Positions 1 through 8,408 of a stretch of DNA of 10,294 nucleotides are shown piece by piece. The stretch is from the NCBI RefSeq assembly GCF_000003605.2, contig NW_003112581.1:1-10294 (forward strand), read 5' to 3'. Position numbers and translations under genes: made by a program. A model generated the notes under the pieces. That model did not search any database, had not been told where the DNA came from, and saw only the letters and a program-made list of their open reading frames with translations. The DNA comes from Saccoglossus kowalevskii. Its lineage: Eukaryota; Hemichordata; Enteropneusta; Harrimaniidae. How positions within the stretch are numbered: the first letter of the stretch is position 1; each line of letters begins with the position of its first letter.

Positions 1-574
1 TTCATCACCTTTGGCACAATCAATATTTTGGTTGCAATTTGGGGTCAAAATGACGATTTTTAGATCAAATTCATAAAACACGCTAACATTCCTCCCGAGT
101 TGAGGCGACCACAACCACAGTTTGAAAATCGAAACACATTAACTAACTAGTAATAAATAATCTCCAGTATCTATATAGTATAGAAATTATTTCAGACCTT
201 TGGCACAATCAATATTTTGGTTGCAATTTGGGGTCAAAATGATCATTTTTAGATCAAATTCATAAAACACGCTAACATTCCTCCCCAATTCAGGCGATCA
301 CAACCACAGTTTGAAAATCGATACAACCAACCTAGCAAGTAATAAATAATCTCCAGTATCTATATAGTATAGAAATTATTTCAGACCTTTGGCACAATCA
401 TCATTTTGGTTGCAATTTGGGGTCAAAATGACGATTTTTAGATCAAATTCATAAAACACGCTAACATTCCTCCCCAATTCAGGCGATCACAATCACAGTT
501 TGAAAATCGATACACACCAACTAACTAGTAATAAATAATCTCCAGTATCTATATAGTATAGAAAATATTTCAGA
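1..574. repeat. Higher-order unit, partial: monomers A-B-C
   Basis: Positions 1-7 are the tail of a preceding monomer. Complete monomers follow at 8 (A, with the CGAAACACATT variant), 197 (B, with the GATC palindrome) and 386 (C, TCATTTTGG and GATCACAATC). The C monomer ends in GAAAATATTTCAGA and passes directly into another A at 575, so the unit is only three monomers long here, without D or E. The CGAAACAC form of A also occurs at 1527 and 3045, which suggests this stretch is closer to those units than to the neighbouring A at 575. Whether more monomers precede it cannot be seen. Confidence 0.85.
236..249. repeat. 14-bp perfect palindrome in B monomer
   Basis: AAAATGATCATTTT is its own reverse complement. 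Other classes have GACG or GATG at the centre and keep only the AAAAT/ATTTT arms. The same palindrome occurs in every B monomer, at monomer positions 40-53. Its role, if any, is unknown. Confidence 0.95.
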
Positions 575-802
575 CCTTTGGCACAATCAATATTTTGGTT
601 GCAATTTGGGGTCAAAATGACGATTTTTAGATCAAATTCATAAAAAACGCTAACATTCCTCCCGAGTTGAGGCGACCACAACCACAGTTTGAAAATCGAT
701 ACACATTAACTAACTAGTAATAAATAATCTCCAGTATCTATATAGTATAGAAATTATTTCAGACCTTTGGCCCAATCAATATTTTGGTTGCAATTTGGGG
801 TC

Positions 803-816
803 AAAATGATCATTTT
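803..816. repeat. 14-bp perfect palindrome in B monomer
   Basis: Second copy of AAAATGATCATTTT, 567 bp (three monomers) after the first. Confidence 0.95.
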
Positions 817-1127
817 TAGATCAAATTCATAAAACACGCTAACATTCCTCCCCAATTCAGGCGATCACAACCACAGTTTGAAAATCGATACAACCAACCT
901 AGCAAGTAATAAATAATCTCCAGTATCTATATAGTATAGAAATTATTTCAGACCTTTGGCACAATCATCATTTTGGTTGCAATTTGGGGTCAAATTGACG
1001 ATTTTTAGATCAAATTCATAAAACACGCTAACATTCCTCCCCAATTCAGGCGATCACAATCACAGTTTGAAAATCGATACACACCAACTAACTAGTAATA
1101 AATAATCTCCAGTATCTATATAGTATA

Positions 1128-1133
1128 CAAAAA
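1128..1133. other. 1-bp longer variant (CAAAAA) shared by two C monomers
   Basis: TATAGAAAATATTTC reads TATACAAAAATATTTC, a G-to-C change plus one extra A, giving a 190-bp monomer. The only other copy is at 7768-7773. In the minus-strand pseudo-frame it shifts the reading frame and leads to a stop at 1088. Confidence 0.9.
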
Positions 1134-1500
1134 TATTTCATACCTTTGGCACAATCATTATTTTGGTTGCAATTTGGGGTCAAAATGATGATTTTTAGAT
1201 CAAATTCATAAAACACGCTAACATTCCTCCCCAGTTGAGGCGATAGCAACCACAGTTTGAAAATAGATACACTCCAATTAACTAGTAATAAATAATCTCC
1301 AGTATCTATATAGTATAGAAAATATTTCATACCTTTGGCACAATCATTATTTTGGTTGCAATTTGGGGTCAAAATGACGATTTTTAGATCAAATTCATAA
1401 AACACGCTAACATTCCTCCCCAGTTGAGGCGACCACAACCACAGTTTGAAAATCGATATAACCAAACTAGCTAGTAATAAATAATCTCCAGTATCTATAT

Positions 1501-1506
1501 ACATGT
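1501..1506. repeat. ACATGT insertion marking an E monomer
   Basis: The usual TATATAGTATAG reads TATATACATGTAGTATAG, a 6-bp gain that makes the palindrome TACATGTA and lengthens the monomer to 195 bp. Placement within the AT run is ambiguous by a base or so. An A-B pair follows directly. Confidence 0.95.
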
Positions 1507-1754
1507 AGTATAGAAATTATTTCAGACCTTTGGCACAATCAATATTTTGGTTGCAATTTGGGGTCAAAATGACGATTTTTAGATCAAATTCATAAAACAC
1601 GCTAACATTCCTCCCGAGTTGAGGCGACCACAACCACAGTTTGAAAATCGAAACACATTAACTAACTAGTAATAAATAATCTCCAGTATCTATATAGTAT
1701 AGAAATTATTTCAGACCTTTGGCACAATCAATATTTTGGTTGCAATTTGGGGTC

Positions 1755-1768
1755 AAAATGATCATTTT
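1755..1768. repeat. 14-bp perfect palindrome in B monomer
   Basis: Third copy, 952 bp after the second, marking the A-B pair that opens the 8-mer. Confidence 0.95.
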
Positions 1769-2011
1769 TAGATCAAATTCATAAAACACGCTAACATTCC
1801 TCCCCAATTCAGGCGATCACAACCACAGTTTGAAAATCGATACAACCAACCTAGCAAGTAATAAATAATCTCCAGTATCTATATAGTATAGAAATTATTT
1901 CAGACCTTTGGCACAATCATCATTTTGGTTGCAATTTGGGGTCAAATTGACGATTTTTAGATCAAATTCATAAAACACGCTAACATTCCTCCCCAACTCA
2001 GGCGATCACAA

Positions 2012-2563
2012 TCACAGTTTGAAAATCGATACACACCAACTAACTAGTAATAAATAATCTCCAGTATCTATATAGTATAGAAAATATTTCATACCTTTGG
2101 CACAATCATTATTTTGGTTGCAATTTGGGGTCAAAATGATGATTTTTAGATCAAATTCATAAAACACGCTAACATTCCTCCCCAGTTGAGGCGATAGCAA
2201 CCACAGTTTGAAAATAGATACACTCCAATTAACTAGTAATAAATAATCTCCAGTATCTATATAGTATAGAAAATATTTCAGACCTTTGGCACAATCATTA
2301 TTTTGGTTGCAATTTGGGGTCAAAATGATGATTTTTAGATCAAATTCATAAAACACGCTAACATTCCTCCCCAGTTGAGGCGATAGCAACCACAGTTTGA
2401 AAATAGATACACTCCAATTAACTAGTAATAAATAATCTCCAGTATCTATATAGTATAGAAAATATTTCAGACCTTTGGCACAATCATCATTTTGGTTGCA
2501 ATTTGGGGTCAAAATGACGATTTTTAGATCAAATTCATAAAACACGCTAACATTCCTTTCCAA
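2012..2563 (-). other. Longest open frame (183 codons), judged a satellite by-product
   Basis: The frame runs through nearly three monomers, of D, D and C/D type, and repeats a 63-residue unit with segments such as NVSVFYEFDLKI and YIDTGDYLLL. It opens with TTG, not ATG, and ends at a TGA formed by AATCACAG in the C monomer at monomer position 108. No family is recognised. Differences between copies change residues freely (for example I/V from GATG/GACG, and N/D/I from TTAT/TCAT/AATA), and neighbouring monomer classes all carry stops in this frame. Coding is unlikely. Confidence 0.75.
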
Positions 2564-2660
2564 TTCAGGCGATCATAATCACAGTTTGAAAATAGATACA
2601 CTCCAATTAACGAGTAATAAATAATCTCCAGTATCTATATAGTATAGAAAATATTTCATA
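2472..2660. repeat. Chimeric monomer, C front and D back
   Basis: The left part has the C marks (TCATTTTGG, CAATTCAGG, a GATC-containing run ending in AATCACAG) and the right part the D marks (AATAGATACACTCCAATTAA). The switch lies within the shared CACAGTTTGAAAAT, about 2580-2593. It also carries private changes: CCTTTCC for CCTCCCC, GATCATAATC and AACGAGT. Confidence 0.85.
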
Positions 2661-3022
2661 CCTTTGGCACAATCATTATTTTGGTTGCAATTTGGGGTCA
2701 AAATGACGATTTTTAGATCAAATTCATAAAACACGCTAACATTCCTCCCCAGTTGAGGCGATAGCAACCACAGTTTGAAAATAGATACACTCCAATTAAC
2801 TAGTAATAAATAATCTCCAGTATCTATATAGTATAGAAAATATTTCATACCTTTGGCACAATCATTATTTTGGTTGCAATTTGGGGTCAAAATGACGATT
2901 TTTAGATCAAATTCATAAAACACGCTAACATTCCTCCCCAGTTGAGGCGACCACAACCACAGTTTGAAAATCGATATAACCAAACTAGCTAGTAATAAAT
3001 AATCTCCAGTATCTATATACAT
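2579..3022 (-). other. ATG-initiated open frame from an E monomer, judged non-coding
   Basis: The ATG lies inside the ACATGT insertion of E, and the frame continues through D-type monomers to a TGA in a C-type monomer. Four equivalents start at the same ATG in the other E monomers: 1088-1504, 4658-5107, 6743-7192 and 7728-8144, of 138 to 149 codons. All begin MYIDTGDYLLLASLV. The shared start reflects the repeat structure. There is no recognisable domain, and upstream of the ATG the frame is closed by a TAA. Confidence 0.7.
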
Positions 3023-3024
3023 GT
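3019..3024. repeat. ACATGT insertion marking an E monomer
   Basis: Second copy of the 6-bp insertion. It ends the 8-mer, and the next monomer is A at 3045. Confidence 0.95.
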
Positions 3025-3272
3025 AGTATAGAAATTATTTCAGACCTTTGGCACAATCAATATTTTGGTTGCAATTTGGGGTCAAAATGACGATTTTTAG
3101 ATCAAATTCATAAAACACGCTAACATTCCTCCCGAGTTGAGGCGACCACAACCACAGTTTGAAAATCGAAACACATTAACTAACTAGTAATAAATAATCT
3201 CCAGTATCTATATAGTATAGAAATTATTTCAGACCTTTGGCACAATCAATATTTTGGTTGCAATTTGGGGTC

Positions 3273-3286
3273 AAAATGATCATTTT
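3273..3286. repeat. 14-bp perfect palindrome in B monomer
   Basis: Fourth copy, 1518 bp after the third, in the A-B pair that opens the first 11-mer. Confidence 0.95.
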
Positions 3287-3611
3287 TAGATCAAATTCAT
3301 AAAACACGCTAACATTCCTCCCCAATTCAGGCGATCACAACCACAGTTTGAAAATCGATACAACCAACCTAGCAAGTAATAAATAATCTCCAGTATCTAT
3401 ATAGTATAGAAATTATTTCAGACCTTTGGCACAATCATCATTTTGGTTGCAATTTGGGGTCAAAATGACGATTTTTAGATCAAATTCATAAAACACGCTA
3501 ACATTCCTCCCCAATTCAGGCGATCACAATCACAGTTTGAAAATCGATACACACCAACTAACTAGTAATAAATAATCTCCAGTATCTATATAGTATAGAA
3601 AATATTTCATA

Positions 3612-3800
3612 CCTTTGGCACAATCATTATTTTGGTTGCAATTTGGGGTCAAAATGACGATTTTTAGATCAAATTCAGAAAAAACGCTAACATTCCTCCC
3701 GAGTTGAGGCGATCACAACCACAGTTTGAAAATCGATACACATGAACTAACTAGTAATAAATAATCTCAAGTATCTATATAGTATAGAAGTTATTTCAGA
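3612..3800. repeat. Chimeric, diverged A-like monomer
   Basis: It starts like D, E or F (TTATTTTGG, GACG), then has CCCGAGTTGAGG as in A but GATCACAACC as in B and I, then CACATGAAC, a one-base variant of the A-type CACATTAAC. Private changes include CAGAAAAAACGC, CTCAAGTATC and GAAGTTATTTC. With its neighbour at 3801 it is the most diverged stretch of the window. Confidence 0.8.
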
Positions 3801-3989
3801 CATTTGGCACAATCATTATTTTGGTTGCAATTTGGGGTCAAAATGACGATTTTTAGATCAAATTCATAAAAAACGCTAACATTCCTCCCCAATTCAGGCG
3901 ATAGCAACCACAGTTTAAAAATAGATACACTCCAATTAACTAGTAATAAATAATCTCCAGTATCTATATAGTATAGAAAATATTTCATA
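3801..3989. repeat. Chimeric, diverged D-like monomer
   Basis: It begins CATTTGGC instead of CCTTTGGC, has GACG and AAAAAACGC, then joins CAATTCAGG (B, C and I marks) to GATAGC and ACTCCAATT (D marks). TTTAAAAATAGAT replaces TTTGAAAATAGAT. The second 11-mer has a single ordinary D (5697) where this monomer and its left neighbour lie. Confidence 0.8.
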
Positions 3990-4178
3990 CCTTTGGCACA
4001 ATCATTATTTTGGTTGCAATTTGGGGTCAAAATGACGATTTTTAGATCAAATTCATAAAACACGCTAACATTCCTCCCGAGTTGAGGCGACCACAACCAC
4101 AGTTTGAAAATCGATACAATCAAACTAACTAGTAATAAATAATCTCCAGTATCTATATAGTATAGAAATTATTTCAGA

Positions 4179-4367
4179 CCTTTGGCACAATCATTATTTT
4201 GGTTACAATTTGGGGTCAAAATGACGGTTTTTAGATCAAATTCATGAAACACGCTAACATTCCTCCCGAGTTGAGGCGACCACAACCACAGTTTGAAAAT
4301 CGATACACATTAACTAACTAGTAATAAATAATCTCCAGTATCTATATAGTATAGAAATTATTTCAGA
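4179..4367. repeat. G-class monomer
   Basis: It carries three linked substitutions (GGTTACAA, GACGGTTTTT, CATGAAACAC) that otherwise occur only at 6075-6263 and 6453-6641. It is flanked by F on the left and H on the right. Confidence 0.9.
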
Positions 4368-5103
4368 CCTTTGGCACAATCATTATTTTGGTAGCAATTT
4401 GGGGTCAAAATGACGATTTTTAGATCAAATTCATAAAACACGCTAACATTCCTCCCGAGTTGAGGCGACCACAACCACAGTTTGAAAATCGATACACATT
4501 AACTAACTAGTAATAAATAATCTCCAGTATCTATATAGTATAGAAATTATTTCAGACCTTTGGCACAATCAATATTTTGGTTGCAATTTGGGGTCAAAAT
4601 GACGATTTTTAGATCAAATTCATAAAACACGCTAACATTCCTCCCCAATTCAGGCGATCACAACCACAGTTTGAAAATCGATACATACCAACTAACTAGT
4701 AATAAATAATCTCCAGTATCTATATAGTATAGAAAATATTTCATACCTTTGGCACAATCATTATTTTGGTTGCAATTTGGGGTCAAAATGATGATTTTTA
4801 GATCAAATTCATAAAACACGCTAACATTCCTCCCCAGTTGAGGCGATAGCAACCACAGTTTGAAAATAGATACACTCCAATTAACTAGTAATAAATAATC
4901 TCCAGTATCTATATAGTATAGAAAATATTTCATACCATTGGCACAATCATTATTTTGGTTGCAATTTGGGGTCAAAATGACGATTTTTAGATCAAATTCA
5001 TAAAACACGCTAACATTCCTCCCCAGTTGAGGCGACCACAACCACAGTTTGAAAATCGATATAACCAAACTAGCTAGTAATAAATAATCTCCAGTATCTA
5101 TAT

Positions 5104-5109
5104 ACATGT
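5104..5109. repeat. ACATGT insertion marking an E monomer
   Basis: Third copy. It ends the first 11-mer, and A begins at 5130. Confidence 0.95.
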
Positions 5110-5357
5110 AGTATAGAAATTATTTCAGACCTTTGGCACAATCAATATTTTGGTTGCAATTTGGGGTCAAAATGACGATTTTTAGATCAAATTCATAAAA
5201 AACGCTAACATTCCTCCCGAGTTGAGGCGACCACAACCACAGTTTGAAAATCGATACACATTAACTAACTAGTAATAAATAATCTCCAGTATCTATATAG
5301 TATAGAAATTATTTCAGACCTTTGGCCCAATCAATATTTTGGTTGCAATTTGGGGTC

Positions 5358-5371
5358 AAAATGATCATTTT
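5358..5371. repeat. 14-bp perfect palindrome in B monomer
   Basis: Fifth copy, 2085 bp after the fourth, in the B monomer that carries the rare CCCAATC variant. Confidence 0.95.
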
Positions 5372-5885
5372 TAGATCAAATTCATAAAACACGCTAACAT
5401 TCCTCCCCAATTCAGGCGATCACAACCACAGTTTGAAAATCGATACAACCAACCTAGCAAGTAATAAATAATCTCCAGTATCTATATAGTATAGAAATTA
5501 TTTCAGACCTTTGGCACAATCATCATTTTGGTTGCAATTTGGGGTCAAATTGACGATTTTTAGATCAAATTCATAAAACACGCTAACATTCCTCCCCAAT
5601 TCAGGCGATCACAATCACAGTTTGAAAATCGATACACACCAACTAACTAGTAATAAATAATCTCCAGTATCTATATAGTATAGAAAATATTTCATACCTT
5701 TGGCACAATCATTATTTTGGTTGCAATTTGTGGTCAAAATGATGATTTTTAGATCAAATTCATAAAACACGCTAACATTCCTCCCCAGTTGAGGCGATAG
5801 CAACCACAGTTTGAAAATAGATACACTCCAATTAACTAGTAATAAATAATCTCCAGTATCTATATAGTATAGAAAATATTTCATA

Positions 5886-6641
5886 CCTTTGGCACAATCA
5901 TTATTTTGGTTGCAATTTGGGGTCAAAATGACGATTTTTAGATCAAATTCATAAAACACTCTAACATTCCTCCCGAGTTGAGGCGACCACAACCACAGTT
6001 TGAAAATCGATACAATCAAACTAACTAGTAATAAATAATCTCCAGTATCTATATAGTATAGAAATTATTTCAGACCTTTGGCACAATCATTATTTTGGTT
6101 ACAATTTGGGGTCAAAATGACGGTTTTTAGATCAAATTCATGAAACACGCTAACATTCCTCCCGAGTTGAGGCGACCACAACCACAGTTTGAAAATCGAT
6201 ACACATTAACTAACTAGTAATAAATAATCTCCAGTATGTATATAGTATAGAAATTATTTCAGACCTTTGGCACAATCATTATTTTGGTAGCAATTTGGGG
6301 TCAAAATGACGATTTTTAGATCAAATTCATAAAACACGCTAACATTCCTCCCGAGTTGAGGCGACCACAACCACAGTTTGAAAATCGATACAATCAAACT
6401 AACTAGTAATAAATAATCTCCAGTATCTATATAGTATAGAAATTATTTCAGACCTTTGGCACAATCATTATTTTGGTTACAATTTGGGGTCAAAATGACG
6501 GTTTTTAGATCAAATTCATGAAACACGCTAACATTCCTCCCGAGTTGAGGCGACCACAACCACAGTTTGAAAATCGATACACATTAACTAACTAGTAATA
6601 AATAATCTCCAGTATCTATATAGTATAGAAATTATTTCAGA
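5886..6641. repeat. F-G / (H/F)-G dimer duplication
   Basis: Two 378-bp dimers sit side by side: F-G (5886 and 6075) and H/F-G (6264 and 6453). The monomer at 6264 begins as H (GGTAGCAA) and ends as F (CAATCAAACTAAC). Both G monomers carry the linked GGTTACAA, GACGG and CATGAAAC. The first 11-mer has only F-G-H here (3990-4556). An unequal exchange joining H to F would give this order, although the expected H before I is missing. Confidence 0.8.
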
Positions 6642-7188
6642 CCTTTGGCACAATCAATATTTTGGTTGCAATTTGGGGTCAAAATGACGATTTTTAGATC
6701 AAATTCATAAAACACGCTAACATTCCTCCCCAATTCAGGCGATCACAACCACAGTTTGAAAATCGATACATACCAACTAACTAGTAATAAATAATCTCCA
6801 GTATCTATATAGTATAGAAAATATTTCATACCTTTGGCACAATCATTATTTTGGTTGCAATTTGGGGTCAAAATGATGATTTTTAGATCAAATTCATAAA
6901 ACACGCTAACATTCCTCCCCAGTTGAGGCGATAGCAACCACAGTTTGAAAATAGATACACTCCAATTAACTAGTAATAAATAATTTCCAGTATCTATATA
7001 GTATAGAAAATATTTCATACCTTTGGCACAAACATTATTTTGGTTGCAATTTGGGGTCAAAATGACGATTTTTAGATCAAATTCATAAAACACGCTAACA
7101 TTCCTCCCGAGTTGAGGCGACCACAACCACAGTTTGAAAATCGATATAACCAAACTAGCTAGTAATAAATAATCTCCAGTATCTATAT

Positions 7189-7194
7189 ACATGT
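7189..7194. repeat. ACATGT insertion marking an E monomer
   Basis: Fourth copy, ending the second 11-mer. This E monomer has the CCCGAGTTGAGG form in its middle, unlike the other four, so the insertion and flanking ATAACC have been joined to an A- or F-type front half. Confidence 0.95.
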
Positions 7195-7442
7195 AGTATA
7201 GAAATTATTTCAGAACTTTGGCACAATCAATATTTTGGTTGCAATTTGGGGTCAAAATGACGATTTTTAGATCAAATTCATAAAACACGCTAACATTCCT
7301 CCCGAGTTGAGGCGACCACAACCACAGTTTGAAAATCGATACACATTAACTAACTAGTAATAAATAATCTCCAGTATCTATATAGTATAGAAATTATTTC
7401 AGACCTTTGGCACAATCAATATTTTGGTTGCAATTTGGGGTC

Positions 7443-7456
7443 AAAATGATCATTTT
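7443..7456. repeat. 14-bp perfect palindrome in B monomer
   Basis: Sixth copy, 2085 bp after the fifth, in the second 5-mer. Confidence 0.95.
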
Positions 7457-7767
7457 TAGATCAAATTCATAAAACACGCTAACATTCCTCCCCAATTCAG
7501 GCGATCACAACCACAGTTTGAAAATCGATACAACCAACCTAGCAAGTAATAAATAATCTCCAGTATCTATATAGTATAGAAATTATTTCAGACCTTTGGC
7601 ACAATCATCATTTTGGTTGCAATTTGGGGTCAAAATGACGATTTTTAGATCAAATTCATAAAACACGCTAACATTCCTCCCCAATTCAGGCGATCACAAT
7701 CACAGTTTGAAAATCGATACACACCAACTAACTAGTAATAAATAATCTCCAGTATCTATATAGTATA

Positions 7768-7773
7768 CAAAAA
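7768..7773. other. 1-bp longer variant (CAAAAA) shared by two C monomers
   Basis: Second copy of the private indel at 1128-1133, exactly 6640 bp away and in the matching monomer of the second 5-mer. Confidence 0.9.
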
Positions 7774-8140
7774 TATTTCATACCTTTGGCACAATCATTA
7801 TTTTGGTAGCAATTTGGGGTCAAAATGATGATTTTTAGATCAAATTCATAAAACACGCTAACATTCCTCCCCAGTTGAGGCGATAGCAACCACAGTTTGA
7901 AAATAGATACACTCCAATTAACTAGTAATAAATAATCTCCAGTATCTATATAGTATAGAAAATATTTCATACCTTTGGCACAATCATTATTTTGGTTGCA
8001 ATTTGGGGTCAAAATGACGATTTTTAGATCAAATTCATAAAACACGCTAACATTCCTCCCCAGTTGAGGCGACCACAACCACAGTTTGAAAATCGATATA
8101 ACCAAACTAGCTAGTAATAAATAATCTCCAGTATCTATAT

Positions 8141-8146
8141 ACATGT
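8141..8146. repeat. ACATGT insertion marking an E monomer
   Basis: Fifth and last copy, ending the second 5-mer. A begins at 8167. Confidence 0.95.
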
Positions 8147-8394
8147 AGTATAGAAATTATTTCAGACCTTTGGCACAATCAATATTTTGGTTGCAATTTG
8201 GGGTCAAAATGACGATTTTTAGATCAAATTCATAAAACACGCTAACATTCCTCCCGAGTTGAGGCGACCACAACCACAGTTTGAAAATCGATACACATTA
8301 ACTAACTAGTAATAAATAATCTCCAGTATCTATATAGTATAGAAATTATTTCAGACCTTTGGCACAATCAATATTTTGGTTGCAATTTGGGGTC

Positions 8395-8408
8395 AAAATG
8401 ATCATTTT
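8395..8408. repeat. 14-bp perfect palindrome in B monomer
   Basis: Seventh and last copy, 952 bp after the sixth. None follows in the remaining 1.9 kb. Confidence 0.95.

Larger units (their letters stand above)
575..1526. repeat. Higher-order unit: 5-mer A-B-C-D-E (952 bp)
   Basis: Monomers start at 575 (A, with AAAAAACGC), 764 (B, with CCCAATC in place of CACAATC), 953 (C, 190 bp), 1143 (D) and 1332 (E, 195 bp with ACATGT). The unit matches 7215-8166 with five substitutions by block-by-block comparison: at 575, within 641-650, within 771-780, within 991-1000 and within 1161-1170. Both copies share the 1-bp longer C monomer, which is found nowhere else in the window, so they are probably recent copies of each other. 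Confidence 0.92.
1527..3044. repeat. Higher-order unit: 8-mer A-B-C-D-D-(C/D)-D-E (1518 bp)
   Basis: Monomers start at 1527 (A, CGAAACAC form), 1716 (B), 1905 (C, with CCAACTCAGG), 2094 (D), 2283 (D), 2472 (C/D chimera), 2661 (D with GACGATTT instead of GATGATTT) and 2850 (E, 195 bp). Compared with the 5-mer, three extra monomers of C and D type lie between C and E. The D-D-C-D series recurs at 8923-9678, shifted by 6829 bp, which is one monomer more than the 6640-bp shift between the two 5-mers. This unit and the preceding 5-mer therefore look like one larger block. Confidence 0.88.
3045..5129. repeat. Higher-order unit: first 11-mer (2085 bp)
   Basis: Monomers start at 3045 (A, CGAAACAC form), 3234 (B), 3423 (C), 3612 (A-like chimera), 3801 (D-like chimera), 3990 (F), 4179 (G), 4368 (H), 4557 (I), 4746 (D) and 4935 (E, 195 bp, with CCATTGGC at its start). 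The length is exactly 10 x 189 + 195. It aligns with the next 11-mer as A-B-C, then two monomers against one, then F-G, then one against two, then I-D-E. The equal length therefore hides one gain and one loss of a monomer. Confidence 0.9.
5130..7214. repeat. Higher-order unit: second 11-mer (2085 bp)
   Basis: Monomers start at 5130 (A, AAAAAACGC form), 5319 (B, CCCAATC form), 5508 (C, CAAATTGACG form), 5697 (D, TTTGTGGTC), 5886 (F), 6075 (G), 6264 (H/F chimera), 6453 (G), 6642 (I), 6831 (D) and 7020 (E, 195 bp, but with CCCGAGTTGAGG in place of the usual CCCCAGTTGAGG). Its first three monomers share three rare variants with 575-1142, whereas the rest follows the preceding 11-mer. The unit is thus a mosaic of two ancestries. 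Confidence 0.9.
7215..8166. repeat. Higher-order unit: second 5-mer A-B-C-D-E (952 bp)
   Basis: Monomers start at 7215 (A, with AACTTTGG replacing CCTTTGG), 7404 (B), 7593 (C, 190 bp), 7783 (D, with GGTAGCAA) and 7972 (E, 195 bp with ACATGT). It is the near-identical partner of 575-1526 (five substitutions in 952 positions, no length difference). The E monomer appears identical to the one at 1332. Confidence 0.92.

Noticed and set aside
1-14. TTCATCACCTTTGG at the left edge as an array boundary
   Set aside because: It differs from TTCATACCTTTGG by one extra base and lies at the window edge; ordinary monomer variation is the simpler reading.
84-112. CENP-B box in A-type monomers (minus strand, CTCGGGAGG region)
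   Set aside because: A and CGGG match the core spacing, but the TTCG part is displaced by one base and altered, leaving six of nine core positions by my count. Classes B, C and D lack CGGG altogether. Too weak to call.
160-180. TATCTATATAGTATAG as a TATA-box promoter
   Set aside because: It is part of a conserved AT-rich box in every monomer, with no gene downstream; the resemblance is expected by composition.
2012-2563. Repetitive membrane or surface protein encoded on the minus strand
   Set aside because: Most monomer classes carry fixed in-frame stops, two monomers shift frame, the longest ORF starts with TTG, and variants change residues without regard to codon position. No known domain is visible.
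8-8167. Unit sizes of 3, 5, 8 and 11 monomers as a meaningful progression
   Set aside because: The 3-mer is partial and the later 5-mer breaks the series. Insertions of three-monomer blocks may explain the steps, but there are too few units to claim a rule.
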